Assembly: GCF_019649055.1 (NCBI RefSeq)
Contig: NW_026570251.1
Span: 124,001-188,000, forward strand
From: Paramacrobiotus metropolitanus
Taxonomy: Eukaryota; Tardigrada; Eutardigrada; Parachela; Macrobiotidae
DNA: 64,000 bases
Reading direction: 5' to 3'
Shown here: piece after piece, positions 11,901 through 24,284 of the stretch
Layout: every line of letters begins with the position of its first letter
Position numbering within the stretch: the first letter of the stretch is position 1
Position numbers and translations under genes: made by a program
Notes under the pieces: model-generated
Told to the model about the DNA's origin: nothing
What the model saw: only the letters and a program-made list of their open reading frames with translations
Database searches by the model: none

Positions 11901-13165
11901 GACAATTGGATCGTGATCAGACCAACGCATCACGGCGGCGAAGACTTCATCCTCCGTGTCCACGCGCAAACCATCAGATGCACACAGCCGCATTATCTGC
12001 AATAATATGCAAGAGAATCTCAAGAACTGAAAACATAAAATACTCAGAATAGATCAACCAATTTTTTTATATAATGCGGGCATTCAGTTTTAATACGAAC
12101 ACCATGTCCCTCTGCTGTCGGAGCCTTCCTAAATATGCCTAAGCCCCGGTCAACATTCCTTCGCCGCGAATGTTGTGATGTTTGTTTTTACCAATTAAGA
12201 ATTATCCCCCAGAAGACAAAGACTACCGTTTCTCCGTCCAGCATCAGACAATCGCTGCTCTGGCAAATGTCAACAAAATAACGAAGAACCAAAGGTCTGG
12301 CTTTTTCTGCAAGTTGCGGATTTGCGTGCAACGAGGCCAAACAATACACCATCAAACAGTTCGCGACTGTCATGTGGCTTTCGATGAAATCCAAGCACTT
12401 TGTCGCTACTGGAGGAATATCCAAGAAAAGTGCAGCTACCAATACTGTTTCAACATTTTCTTCATCGATGGCGATTTCCAAGGAATACGCATATTGCACC
12501 AACCTGCGGAAGCAAAGCCAGAAAGAACTTTGTAAGCACTGAAATACGTCGACGCTAATTGCCATCTTGAAAAATTTACTCTGCAAATTAAAATAATTCC
12601 TTGCAAATTTATAAAAACATATTAATTTTTTAAAGGAACAGCTGGCAAAGCCAAGTACCCACCGATCGTTAAATCCCATAATACGTTCTCCAAAAGGCGC
12701 CCGAAAATATTTTACATATAATATAAATATTGCTCTGAATGGTGTCCCTGTTAATGAGCTCTTATTTTAGGTGCTCATGAACGCGGACATCAGTATTTAT
12801 AGAAAGATTTACCTAAGGTTTGTGCTAGTTTCGCATTATGTAACGTACTGCTTGACCGTCTCCACGGGAATGTTCTTCAGCTGAATCTCGGACTGAGATG
12901 CTTCCTTCCAGTCCGAAGTGAACATGGTACAGAAATAGTTGCTGCAGGCGCTGAGAACGACGCGATGACACGGAATGCCAGCGTCCTCCTTGTCGCAGCC
13001 TTTCAGCACCACGTCACACAGCCTGCCTGTCAGCTGCAGATCATGCAGCGCACTGAAAAAGCCCTTCGACAAGGAAACATAGGGATCCACGACAGTCAGT
13101 GGAGAAGAATTCTCTGAGTCTGAGCAAAACTCACTGGAAGACTCCGAATCTGATGAGGTAGACAT
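8991..13165 (-). CDS. BTB-BACK-kelch protein (KLHL-like)
   Basis: Exon 1 (13165-12849) has a Ser/Asp-rich leader and most of a BTB domain (CDVVLKG, then IPCHRVVLSACSNYF). It joins in phase to 12503-12227 (QLVQYAYS, end of BTB and start of BACK) and to 11996-11811 (BACK, EDEVFAAVMRW). Kelch repeats follow in 11347-10696 (VIVCVGG, IFVCGG, LYIFGG), 10637-10566 (72 nt) and a last exon about 9165-8991 (WTIHDCELP). KLHL proteins are substrate adaptors for Cul3 ubiquitin ligases; that role is from the family. Two things are unresolved: the exon linking BACK to kelch, and the phase of the last exon. In the main kelch exon the frame shifts at a run of five T near 10801; one T fewer would keep it open. 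So there is an assembly error or a mutation there. Confidence 0.75.
9488..9529. repeat. Short hairpin in kelch intron
   Basis: Nineteen-base arms (9488-9506 and 9511-9529) pair with one mismatch around a 4-base loop. Function unknown; probably a fold-back remnant. Confidence 0.75.
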
Positions 13166-14728
13166 GGTGACACTAATATGCTGGGATTTTCAGAACCCAA
13201 AACAGCCGCCAAAATGTTAAACCAGCAGGACAGTTTGCTTTGCTGATGCTACCAGCCACCAGGGAATTATGGAACCGACTGCCTCGAAGACAAACGTATG
13301 TTGAAGCCCGAAAAGATGTGCAGGATAAAAATATCGGAGATGCTGTTAAATTTACTGTTACTGTATTATTGAGACCATCAGTTTTAGAAAAACTACATAA
13401 AACGAAGATCAAGGGCTTAGCTTTAGAAATTGAAAGATACGTCCATATTTAACACACCCAGTCGGAAGGCTGCCGTGCGTACTGCAGCCCGCGTGCGCAT
13501 GGTGCTGTGTCAACCGATTGCTTGGTTACCACGACCCACCTAATTAATGGCTGGCACGGACGTCTCGGACGATGATTGACACTTCCAAGTTCCAATAACT
13601 TTCAAGTCATACTGCATCATTCAGCTTCCGTACTCAGGCTTAATGTCACAAGCGATTCTGTAATATCGTATTTGTGTATGGCCTGCTCGCCAAACTGTAG
13701 TTCTCGGAGCTTCTCGTAAAATCAATTGTCGACAAGTTTGCGCTGCTACTACAAAGGGCATTTCAGAAGTTTCATTAAATGTTTTACCGGCTGGTTATTT
13801 AAAGTAATCCATAAAAGCTAGTAATCCATAAAAGTTATATTTCTTGTTTTACATACCTTATACTGTAAGCTATCGAAGGAAATAAATATTTCAGTCGTTG
13901 AGGTGGAACTGTCCAGGAGGAAAATCGTTTACCCGGCGCTGGTTCGGGCAGCCAAACCACTTCCTTTTCAGAAAAATCAGTTTTTTTGCAACCGTTTCTC
14001 TCAAGCTTTGCGGTTTTGACTTTGGTTTACGATATTGAGTGCTACTTGAGTTCTTGTTATCATCATGACAAAAAACATCTCACGAATTTTTCAGTTTAAG
14101 TATCAATTTTCCCATAGGAAACTTCGTTTCTTAGATTTTGTATTTCCTGCCTAGCGGAACTAAAGATGCTTCGTCAATAAAAACTGTATCTTTAGCCTAG
14201 TCCAATGCGCCAAAGTCATCATTAATTTCTTTGCCAGAGTGGAGACAAAAATGTTTTTCACTAACTTTTCATAATTTTGCTATCTGCAAGCATATTTTAA
14301 CATTCGATTACAAACAATTTTGGTTTCCTTCGAAAAAAAGAACCCGTAAGATTTGGTTTCCGTGTTTTCCTGATTAATTTTGTCGGAGAAATTAAAAAAA
14401 GGGAGAGAATCTTTTAGAACGTACTTTGTATAAGGTAAAAACACGGATTTGCATAAAGACACTAGTTCCAATCTTTGTTACGTAGCAAACTACGTCAAGC
14501 AGCTAAACAAAACAAGCAGTATGAAAATGGCTATCACTATCGCTATAAAAAAACGTAAGCAGTATAAATCTGGACTTCAATCGCCGAAATTATCCATGGT
14601 TCGTATTGTGGCCACGTCCATTCCATCATCATGATCAACCCGACCTCGAGATCGGATGAGCCGGAATTACCGTTGTCCCTGTAAAGCAAAGAAAGCATCA
14701 AGCATACGCGAGTAGTTGACTAACCTGA
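13166..14728. other. Spacer between kelch copies
   Basis: AT-rich. A 70-codon plus-strand frame at 13240-13452 resembles nothing I know and has no splice context. No repeats of note. Confidence 0.5.
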
Positions 14729-15133
14729 CTATCTTGATTTAACTTGACTGTCTTCCGCCTTTCGAACTAACTTTTTCTTCATCCGCGTCATCACACAACC
14801 GAAAGCCTTGATGTTCTTTGGCAGTCGGCAATCATGCAGTGTCCACGTATCGGTGGCTTCGTTATACCACTCAATCGAACCGCACCCGTCGGGGCTCTTC
14901 TCGGTCATGCCACCAAGAACGTAAACCTTCCAGGCAAAGCTTCCACGTCCGGCCATACTGCGTTTCAAAATTCGTATTACCTTAAATTGAATGAAAATGT
15001 TGCTGTGAATTTTGAAACAATATCATTACAACCCGCATCGCTGTTGGCAGAAAGAACCCACTTTTCTTAAGCCACGTGTTCCCAGCTATATCGTAGACCT
15101 CCAAGCAGTTCCACGACGTTTCGGTGTCTCCAC
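14729..15133 (-). pseudogene. Truncated kelch paralogue (last two exons only)
   Basis: An exon at 15133-15062 has the same 72-nt length, the same splice sites and a similar reading (EVYDIAGNTWLKK) as exon 10637-10566 of the complete gene. The last exon (about 14960-14729, KVYVLGGM, then WTLHDCRLP) matches its 3' end. No BTB, BACK or earlier kelch exon lies further right; instead the receptor duplication starts at 15.7 kb. The phase across the two exons does not fit with standard splice sites. Probably a partial duplicate. Confidence 0.65.
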
Positions 15134-15713
15134 CTAATAACACACCAAAAAGCGGAATAAAAAACGTTTAACCACAGTACTCAGTATTGTTATTTATTTA
15201 TTATTATTTATCGTTATTAGACGTTAAGTGCGGTTTAGTCATGACCGTGGAAGATGTTTGACGCATGATAACCGTGTATAATATTGTATAACACTTGAGT
15301 GCTACTTTTAGTCGCTAGATGAACTTGCACCACAAAGTCTGATGTGTATGGAAAAACGTATTATGCACTATCCTGTAGGTACAAAGCCAACTACAAGTTT
15401 GTACCATCGCACTAGTCAATTCGCCAGTCGAAACTTGCGAATCAGAGCTCGCGCAATATTACAAATTATTTGCACCCATATTACTAATAAGTTACTGTTA
15501 ATTTTCATTATTACATGTATTTCACGTACTGCTTGAGCGCCTCAGTGGTTGAACGTTGTGTCACTGTGCAAAACATATTGTAACTCGTATATGTGTATTT
15601 CGTTATGAAAGCATATTATTATCTGTACTGAAAAATAGGATGAACTTTGGAATGTGGTGATAAACAGCAACGCCAGAATGCCTATCATGTTTCGCTATAG
15701 TCAGTCACGCCTG
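15134..15713. other. Spacer
   Basis: AT-rich, no recognised gene or repeat. Confidence 0.5.
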
Positions 15714-16552
15714 TCAGTGGTATTCCGACTGCGATTGAGCACATTTTCAAAATGAGACTTATCGCTTTCACTTTTCAGTGGCTCTAGTATATTAAACACT
15801 CTTGCGAATACATAGTGGCTTGTGGATGTCCGGCTAGCTACCGGTATTCGCAAAATTCATCTGGCCATCTGTACGAACGACTGATAAATTAATGTGCGGC
15901 TACAACATAGCCGTGTCACTCTCGTGGAAGACGGTTTATTCGTTTATTCATTTCAGAACGTTTGGTTGTTTACCTGGGCTGCACGACACACGAATCTGGC
16001 CCTAATGGAATACGGGAAGGAGCCGTTAAATATTCACGATACTTTATCGCAGTAAACTTATTGCACAAGTACCGGTACTAGTACTCAATCAAAAGAGCCG
16101 ATTGCTTTTATAAGCGTCCTAAGAGTTACTGCTTTGAATCGACGAATTTATTGTATTTGCTGGGGGCCTTTCATTCATCTCCCGGTCTCCGGTTCGCTGC
16201 TCATCATCTCCGTAAGCGAACATTGTGGGGAAGCGAAGCATGGATGGCATGCTGGACGGGCGACTAGCTCGACGTTGCGGCGATACTGGCGTTCAGTCAA
16301 CAGATAAATGTAGAAATTCAACGAATAGCCGCAGTATGTTGCTACCATTATTATCGGTTTCACGAGAGTATGTATGCTATCATCATCTATGTAAGCAAAG
16401 TCCCAGTAATACCGAGCTGGTACTGCCTGTGCGCACAAATCCAAAAAACTTTGGGGTGCGCGTAATGAGATAGAGCAGCGCACTGCTCAACAAGGTGATG
16501 TTGATTCCATGCTGGGATAAGGATTTGCTAGCAGATCTTGATGTGGAAGCCC
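15714..16552 (-). pseudogene. Segmental duplication, copy 2: receptor last-exon fragment
   Basis: This is the copy of 2184-3019. The coding part (16483-16175) reads TM6-TM7 like the intact receptor (DDDSIHTLVKP, NFYIYLLTERQYRR). A 3-nt deletion and then a 5-nt insertion just after PACHPCF change the frame of the tail. Similarity stops at 16552 inside what should be the third cytoplasmic loop, and no TM1-TM5 exons are found to the right. A duplicated 3' end without its gene. Confidence 0.8.
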
Positions 16553-18317
16553 TAAAATTCATTTTAAAATTCGAAAAAAATCGTGGAAGTCTGGATCCGT
16601 GTAAGAACGATCTTCATGGTTATGTGCATTTCTTGCAAAATTTGAAAGGGATCGGTCCATAATGAGACTTTTAGTTAACCTGAATGCATTTAAAAAAAAA
16701 CTGTTTGGAATTTTGTTACCCTCACAACTCCGCAACCGGACGTTGCGCGCGAAAACGGATTTCACGCCTATGTATACAAATCATTTGTCTACACATTGTC
16801 AAAAAGCAACTTACAAAAGTGATTGGAAGTGCGCGAAAGCGAATATTCCCGTGTATGTGCACGAATTTGGTGCTATGTACCGGGCCAAATCCCTTAAGCA
16901 GCACTTCTGTCGATGTTTTGCCCTTGAGGATCCTCATCATCGCAAATCCGAATGGGAGCAATATCAAAGCGAGCAATAAATTTTTCTCATCGGAGGACAA
17001 ACACAGTGGGTTCTTAGTATAATTCCGCGTAATGTCGCAAATGTCAAAAGGAGATCCAAAATTATCATGACCGTGAAGACAAAACTGCAGAACTGCAAGT
17101 AGCGTCGCATAAAAGTCCTACGCGAAAACGGCGACTTGTACGCTGTGAAAAAATCTAATATAATGGCAAAAAAGCGGCTACGTACATTGTTAAACTGTTT
17201 CATGATTGTCAAATCATCTGATATCTGATTATGCCGGGTATGCTAGCCTAACATCCTAGAAGCATTACTTGTCAATGCACTTTATTGAGCTTACTGCACC
17301 ACTACACATTGTTTTACATATTAAGAGTCATTACAACAATATTAAGAGTATTAGGAGTAATTACTTATTGGTCTGATATAGTTGCGACTTCCCTTCTTGC
17401 CAGCACCGCTATAAATAAAGTCGAGCGGCGGTGCGCAGTTTATGGAGTGTTTGTATCAAATCAGTCAGGCTGTACGGTACCCCTTACGCACTTCGATGTT
17501 ATAATTCCGTGGACGATTGGCTCTGTCTCTCTGTCGTAATATACCGGGTTGTTTACTAGCACTGGTTGACTGATGTACTGCGGTACTGATGTAGGTATGC
17601 CAGTACAATCATGAAGTTATTGCAATTTAAGGAGCAGCTCTGCATAATGATGAATGATAACCCTGCTTATCACTTATTAACGAGCGAACGGCATTGTTAA
17701 CCGAACGTAATCGTGGTACCGTTGGGTAATAAACTGCTTTTAATGTAATTATTAGTACAGAGAAGCTCATTAATCTTGATAAAACCCAATTTCATTTTAA
17801 GGTGCGCTTACTGTTCACGTAACGTTAGGAAGGTAAGATATTTGCACAGTTGTGAATTGGTCCATCATAAACAGGAAAGGCCAACGAAATTCTGCGCAGT
17901 TAACTGTTAATTGTTATCATTCAAGCGACAGTCGTAAAGTGATCGTTCGGTGCCACAATACGTTCTGATTGCAACGATAACAAGTTAGTTGTGATGAGTC
18001 AGTTGTACTTAACTCCACATGACCTCAACTGCAACGAACCGCGGTTGTCCCAGCCGAATATACGCTTCGCACAGGAAGGCAGAAATAAAAGCTTCACGGC
18101 ACAGCGCACAGTAAGGAGTTGTAGTTGCAGGGCGCAGAAAAATATCGTAACCAAATTTCGAATGAGGTAGTGCCAGCTGTAACTATAATACTCGTGCACT
18201 TCCATCTGAGGCAACAACATCAGATTAAGTAGCGCCAAAGTTCACTTGAGTTTATGCTGACTTCTGCATCTCGTTTAATAATATTTCTTCAGTTATGAGC
18301 GAAAAACTAGAACAGAA
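16553..18317. other. Spacer with unassigned hydrophobic frames
   Basis: Minus-strand frames at 16722-17000 and 16964-17212 encode hydrophobic stretches (for example FTVMIILDLLLTF) and could be exons of an unknown membrane protein. I could not link them by splice phase or assign a family. Confidence 0.35.
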
Positions 18318-21300
18318 ATGTCTCGCACGGCTATCGGTATACTAATAGACGTTTCCGATAGCATGCGCCAGGTGTACTCGGACATACAAAGTAAAAATGA
18401 AGATGAAAAAACCTCTCGAATGCAGACGGTATTTGATACGGTTGTTCAAGCTGCCTCCGAAGAATCCGGAAAAAGCAACTGTGGATTATTTGCAGTGGCA
18501 TTCGGGATCAAAACAGAATCTGGAGTCGAGTATCTTATCGACATTTTCTCGTTGCTGAAATTCCAGAACATTGTTCGTCGACACATGAAGGAAAACGGAT
18601 ACATTACAGACGACGACAGTAATCGTCCGAGATGGCATGAAGATGGACAGGTAAATTTAATGCGATAAAACCGGTATACACGGTGTAAGACAGAGTCATG
18701 TGCACGGAGCGAAAGGTAGAGCAAAACTTTGTGTACGGAGTAAAGGCAGGACACGGTCTACTTAAGGAGCAGTCGGTATCATGGGCGATCCACTAACCCG
18801 GATCCACTGTTGGATCCGGGGTTGAAACTTTCGATCCGTGTCTATTGTTATTTATCGGGCGATCACTTCTCCCGTACTCCGTAGGGGCGATTCACGAAAC
18901 TTTTGATTGTAACCACAAATAGGCTCTTATTCGTGATATTTACGAATCAGTTGTTATACAGTGCGTAATGGTGTTAATGTGTTATATTACTTATAATATG
19001 TAATCCAACGTTTCTTATGTTCTCTTCGGTTTCGTATTTTTTCTTTTTCTTATGCTTATGGAGCAGTCACTATAATAACAATTACTGTATTTGTCATCAT
19101 AATAATTTGACTTTGTTAGCATAACTGAAGACAGCGATGCAGAATCCGGAACCCCGCTGCAGAGTACAATCTGGGCGCGTAGTAACTGGAAAGTTTATTC
19201 CGACAGAAACAAATTGCGGTTCTAAAATTTAGAAATAAACTCAGTTTTTGCAAAGAATGAGCTTTCACATTGTAAGGTTTTTAACGCCACCAATATCAAG
19301 AAATTAGATCTAAAGAAGATTTTAAATATATACATATGAAAAAGATTATCTGTTTAATTGCAGTTTTCTAATGAAAGGCTTTTGTGTATTGGTAATGCAC
19401 GATTCCACTAAATATAAAATAACGATTGGTGCATGATATGTGGATTTGGAAACATATTGAACAGCAAGAAAACTAAGTATGCAAACAATAAAGCAATGAG
19501 ACTCACCTAAGTCTATACGAGGTACGTAATTTTACGTATTATTTCTGCTTTCAAAACATTTATTAATACAGGTGAGAACGAAGATGTGAAAGTGTGTATA
19601 GTTCTGTTCCCTCCCAGCTGGCCGCCCGTTTTCAAAAGTTTTCTACGATCCACACACAGATTCTCGTTTTTCCGCATGGGCGCGGCATCACCTGCAGGCT
19701 TTTGCTAAGAAGCATTTTTTAGCTTAAGCGCTGAATGCAGTTAAACTTTCCATTATTTTATACCTGGGTTTGTCCTTTTATGCAAAATGAACCTATCGCT
19801 CTTGTACTGATGGACGGTGTAATTTGACCTGTTTGTGCCTGGCAGCGTGTTTTAGAAACTGCATCAAAAAATACTTCCCTACAAAGCAGCCATATGGGAT
19901 AGCCCAGGGCCACCACAGGACTCGCACAACTCATGATAGTTCGAACCATAATGATTTCCTTGATTTGGAAAATGCATCTGTGTGTATCTTCCAATTTTGC
20001 TACTTTCTCCGAAAATAGCAATGAGAAAACTATTATTGAGATAACTTTACGTTATCGCAAAGCGTTATCTCAAGTTCGTTGCGCAGGCTTGGAGGTCGCC
20101 TTAATAAGAAGTAAAACTGCGTGTTACTAAATATCGGACGAAAAAGCCACCGGTGAGTAAAACGGTTAACTTTAGAAGTCAGGAAACATGTTTTGTTCAG
20201 AAAAAGCATCTGACCTTTATCGGTTCAAAGGGATAGGGAACCTTCCATCTCTGAAATCAAGCTACTGTAATCTGCGGAAGACCAGCGCGCTGTTGTTCCT
20301 TTTAGTAAGCTTATGGTAGGCCCGATCAGTCCCAGCTTAAATTTTCGAGAAAGATATCGCGAAATAAGATGTGAAAGCAGTATGCGGCACTAGGATGGAT
20401 GATGGATGATTGATGGATATTGATGGATGACACAGCGCAAAAAAATGAGAATGCGTAGGACTGAGAACGTGATCCACGGTCGCAGCTGCGTTTTCTACTG
20501 TATTTCACATATACATACGATACTGATTCACCTCCGTTCTTCAGCATTGGCAACCGAGCTTTGTACAGTGGCCACCAGTAAAATGCTGAAGCATTTTATT
20601 TCTGTCAGCTAATTTGGTAATGAAATGTGACTGAGTTTAAATCTGCATTACTAATTCAGCGCGCTAGACTAAAAAGTTTGCTATTAGTAATAGACTATTA
20701 GTGATTAACTGGTTTCTAATTTAGTAATTATGATTATCAGATAAAGTAATTCCTATTAGTGATTACTATTAGTTTATATTACCAATGTTGTTCTGGTTTG
20801 CGTAATCAGGTCTAACTACAATAATAAATTACGCTAACAAATTCGTTAGAATACTCTTTACATTGCGTAAACGGAATTATATTGTTCCGTCAAGTTATAA
20901 ATGTTTAGGATGCCTCACTGCGTATTTAAGTCTAACTACGTACAATAATTAATTACGCTAAATATTTACCTAGTTAAGTTACAATGCGTAAACGGAATTA
21001 CATTATTCAGTTAAGTTAAAAATTATTAGATTATTAGATTATTAGATTAATCAATAATTGCCATCAAGCATGCGCATTAATATGTGCAGCCCTGCAGTAC
21101 AATTCACGATCATTTGTCTCTACGCAGCACAATTATTTGACGGTCAGTGACTCAGAGCTCGATTTTTATCTGGTGATCCACTGCTTATTACAAAGTACTA
21201 CTGGGTAGGTAATCGACATAGTCAACAGGGTCAGATCTGACAAGGCTGAATGGCATGTGTTACGAGTGCGCTCATACTCTCACGCACACCAGCGCGGCAG

Positions 21301-22602
21301 CAGGAGAAAGAGATATACGGTACTAGGTCGACGGGAAATAGTTGGCATTTGCCTTGTACATTATCTTTTTGAGAACAGTCATAAGGATTTTTACACAAAA
21401 ATAATTCCAATAAAACTTATTGTGCCCTTACCTCAGCCCCACTGAGAGCGCGTGGAATATTACACGACCATATGTATGAGGAATATTATTATATGACCTG
21501 AATACGCATTTAAGCAACGTTCGTCTACTGCAGTAATTGCAGTAATGCGAAACGAACCCACCGTGTGAATTATTGCACGGGCTTATGCATTCGTGTGAAC
21601 ATACGAGTAACATTGCACACAATAGACCTATGGCGTTTATTAGAGCGCTTACTCATTTGAGCCCTTTGTATCCGGCCAATTGCCAAACTCGCTGATGAGC
21701 TCATGGCCTGATGCATCGGTATAATTCCCGGTGGCCGCTTGATGAACAAGAAGCTTGAAATAGTAGAATGATCGTAAAAATAATTCGCATCGTTTTTGTG
21801 ATAGGGACCTGGTTATGAGTTACTGATAAGTTTGCTGCGATACAATGGAGCACCTAATTGTGATGAGTATGTACGCAAGTACCTGACACAGCGCGAGTGT
21901 TTCTTCTTGCACACATTCTACTCCAAGGAGCCGCACCTGCTGGCGACAGCAATCGATGAACTGCCATCTGCCTGCCGGGGGCAGTTTGCAAAGTATGCAT
22001 ACGATGGCTTGAAAAAAATGACAGCTCCTACTGGTTTGGGAAGCCTGGTTGGTTATATGACAGGACCAACCAACGACACAGCTGAAAATGAACGCCTCAA
22101 TGCGAGAATGCAGGTTCAAAAGTGCACCGATCACATCCTTGAAAGACACAGCCATCCTGGCTCCATCCACCTGAAAGAAGCGGTTAATATAATAGAAGAA
22201 GCTGCTGAAATAGGCCATAAGAAAACAAGGACCAAGAACTTAACAAAACACCAACTAGACCGGATTATCGATAGCATCGAACCTTATATCTACGGACCCA
22301 GTACATCTCTGTGTGCAGCTCTGAAGTCATCGTATTCCATCTTCGGGAATATTGAAAACAGGAATGCAGAGTGGAAGATGTTGCTAGTTATGACTGACGG
22401 TTATCCAACTGATGGCGAATTACCACACGCTCCTTGGAACCAAAAAATTAATGTCGCGACCTGCTTAATTGAAGACAACAACCCTCGCCTTCAGTACCGA
22501 ACACTCCGGTTTGCAGCTGACACAACGTGGAGCAGCCCAAGGCAAGATCTGTTCAACCTCTGCACCACTGTACCAAGCCTGCAAGAAGAAAAGAAGCGTT
22601 GA
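18318..22602 (+). CDS. von Willebrand factor A-domain protein, two exons
   Basis: Exon 1 (18318-18650) and exon 2 (21805-22602) join in phase 0 at CAG|GTAAAT and TTTGTGATAG|GGA, giving 376 residues. Exon 1 has the MIDAS-type start AIGILIDVSDSM (DxSxS). Exon 2 has the later strand and loop LLVMTDGYPTDG, both typical of metal-binding vWA domains. The insert between them is long and helical, with Cys residues and no second domain I recognise. There is no signal peptide or membrane segment, so a cytoplasmic protein is likely. The 3.15-kb intron holds repeat copy B. A T-rich region follows the stop. Specific function unknown. Confidence 0.75.
20393..20430. repeat. GGATGAT-type microsatellite
   Basis: Short imperfect repeats of GGATGATGGATGATT inside the vWA intron. 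Confidence 0.7.
20469..21191. repeat. Dispersed AT-rich repeat, copy B
   Basis: Counterpart of 8008-8544, longer because inner AT-rich blocks (TAACTACAATAATAAATTACGCTAA-like) are repeated. It is bounded by GTGATCCAC on both sides, as in copy A. It sits inside the vWA intron. Confidence 0.7.
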
Positions 22603-23037
22603 AATGGTCACCAAACAAACAACTGATGGCCAAACAAACAAGAAACATCTTGTTTACAAACATACTGCATACGACGTGCATTTAACACAAACAATTCGGC
22701 GTCACAACACCACCTTATGTTATTGATTTACGATACATCGTCCAACCCGGTGTACCCCATTTGTTTGTTTAAATTTTCCCCACCCATTTCACCCCTTTCT
22801 TTGATTAAATTTTCCCCTCCCTTTTTCTCCCCTTTTTTGTTTTTGCCAACATAACATGCATCATTTTTTTGAGTTTATCACTTTTTTTTGTTTTTTTTGT
22901 TGCTTTAAAGTAACAAGTGAAACAGTTGTTTATCATTTTCCAAAAGTAGCCGTAGCACTGCAATACTGCAATCGGTATTTTTGACGATTTGTGATTTTTG
23001 GTTTTTGTTTTTCACGAATAATAGGTGAAACTTTACA
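22603..23037. other. 3' flank of vWA gene, T-rich
   Basis: Pyrimidine-rich, with TTTTCCCC and T-run blocks between two convergent genes. It probably holds both 3' untranslated regions and the left limit of the virus-like element, but I see no terminal repeat here. Confidence 0.4.
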
Positions 23038-23865
23038 CTAACACAAAAAAACTCGGATTTTTTGAATCACCACAGTTCTGCAAACAGGACACTGTATCAA
23101 TCTATCTGAACAGTTATTGCAGCAGGCCAGATGATTACATGGGCGGAATACAACTTGGACTTCATTGTCTAAGCAGACCTTACATTGCACTTTCTCCAGG
23201 GGGTTATTTTCTCTTTTCCTTGCCGCATACGCTTGAGATACCTTGTCACAGGTCTGCGCTGATTCCTTTGCTTGCTTGGTCTGAACGTCGTAGACATACT
23301 GTTCTCCTTTTTGTGCTATGACAAATGGACATATGGGCGACGCTCTGGCGTGCTCTTCCCATGCTCCATCGGTGGGAACCCATCTTTCAAGCTCTCGTCC
23401 GCAGTGAAAGCACTGGACGCAATCACCGTTCCCGTTATGAAACCAACCGGCTTGGGCCATGACCCTGGGATGCTGAGCTTTTGATTCAGGCCACTCGGCA
23501 AATGTAGAAAAACGAGCCTTGTAATCCATCATGTCTGGAAAGCGCACAGCGTAGCTATAGGTCCCCGGAATAGCAACTGGCGCTGACGCCCACACCTCCA
23601 CGACGTCTTCTCCTTCCGCAGTAATGGGTTCAGGTGTTCTCTTTGACATTGGACAGTTTGGAAACAGTAATTGATGATGCCGCCTTGGGCTTCGGATTTT
23701 ACCCCATCCGGACATAATACCGTCACAATATGCGCACTGAACTTCATCCCCGGTTCCACGATAAAACATTCCGGCTAAGGCCAAGTACGTCGGTGGAAGT
23801 AAACTATTGTCCCAATTGGTGTGTTTAAACGTAGCCAGACGATGGATCACATTACGCATGTCCAT
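23038..23865 (-). CDS. Inhibitor-of-apoptosis protein, BIR-BIR-RING
   Basis: A 275-residue single-exon frame. BIR1 (about 9-75) has C-A-Y-C and H-x6-C zinc ligands. BIR2 (about 117-183) has the stronger consensus (AGWFHNGNGDCVQCFHCG, then H-x6-C). A C-terminal RING (about 226-264) runs from CKVCLDNE to CPVCRT. The length and domain order equal those of baculovirus-type IAPs and of short animal IAPs. Family role: binding caspases or IAP antagonists and ubiquitin ligase activity. It lacks introns and is divergently oriented from the next virus-like gene across a shared promoter region, so it probably belongs to the element. All key zinc ligands are present and the frame is open. Confidence 0.9.
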   Translation of the reverse strand: MDMRNVIHRLATFKHTNWDNSLLPPTYLALAGMFYRGTGDEVQCAYCDGIMSGWGKIRSPRRHHQLLFPNCPMSKRTPEPITAEGEDVVEVWASAPVAIPGTYSYAVRFPDMMDYKARFSTFAEWPESKAQHPRVMAQAGWFHNGNGDCVQCFHCGRELERWVPTDGAWEEHARASPICPFVIAQKGEQYVYDVQTKQAKESAQTCDKVSQAYAARKRENNPLEKVQCKVCLDNEVQVVFRPCNHLACCNNCSDRLIQCPVCRTVVIQKIRVFLC

Positions 23866-24284
23866 TTTTGCTGTTTAATGACAGAAAAACTGAATCAATA
23901 AAAGCCTGTTTCTAAAACCGAAATCTAAATTTTGCTTGACCATCATAGTTTATATATAATACCAATAAGGACGAAGCTTCCCAAGTCTCCGCCTTTTACA
24001 CCTTCTAACAAGGCTTGCAGGGGAAAAAAGGCGGAGCAAAATTATCGATTTTTCAGCCAATCGCTACAGTCTTGTGTTGGGAAAAGTTTGACCAATGGAA
24101 ACCATTGCTTTCCATAAAAAGGCGGAGTTTTGGAGGATTTTATGCGAATCAAAATCCAACACTTTGCAGTCGCTGTAGTCGTGAGGATATAAAAGGCTAG
24201 CGGGTAAACCTTGAATTGTCAGTTGCTTTTCAGTTCCGTAAGAAAAATTGTTTGCTACTTGTTAGTCGCTTTTGCAATCAAAAA
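23866..24284. promoter_or_regulatory. Divergent promoter region between IAP and the first right-hand gene
   Basis: It has a TATATAAT-type box near 23949-23959 for the minus-strand IAP gene and TATAAAAGG at 24188-24196 for the plus-strand gene. Between them are CTCCGCC or GGCGGAG (GC-box-like) at about 23988, 24026 and 24119, and CCAAT at about 24057 and 24091. The spacing from TATAAAAGG puts transcription start near 24220, which makes the ATG at 24285 the likely start. Confidence 0.6.

Noticed and set aside
13240-13452. Plus-strand frame of 70 codons near the kelch start
   Set aside because: Lies in the probable promoter of the kelch gene and resembles nothing known.
16722-17212. Hydrophobic minus-strand frames as exons of a transporter or receptor
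   Set aside because: No diagnostic motif, and splice phases between the two frames do not fit.
24216-24284. Upstream ATG at 24216 as the start of the PC4-like gene
   Set aside because: It lies at or before the transcription start predicted from TATAAAAGG at 24188, and the extra residues have no family look.
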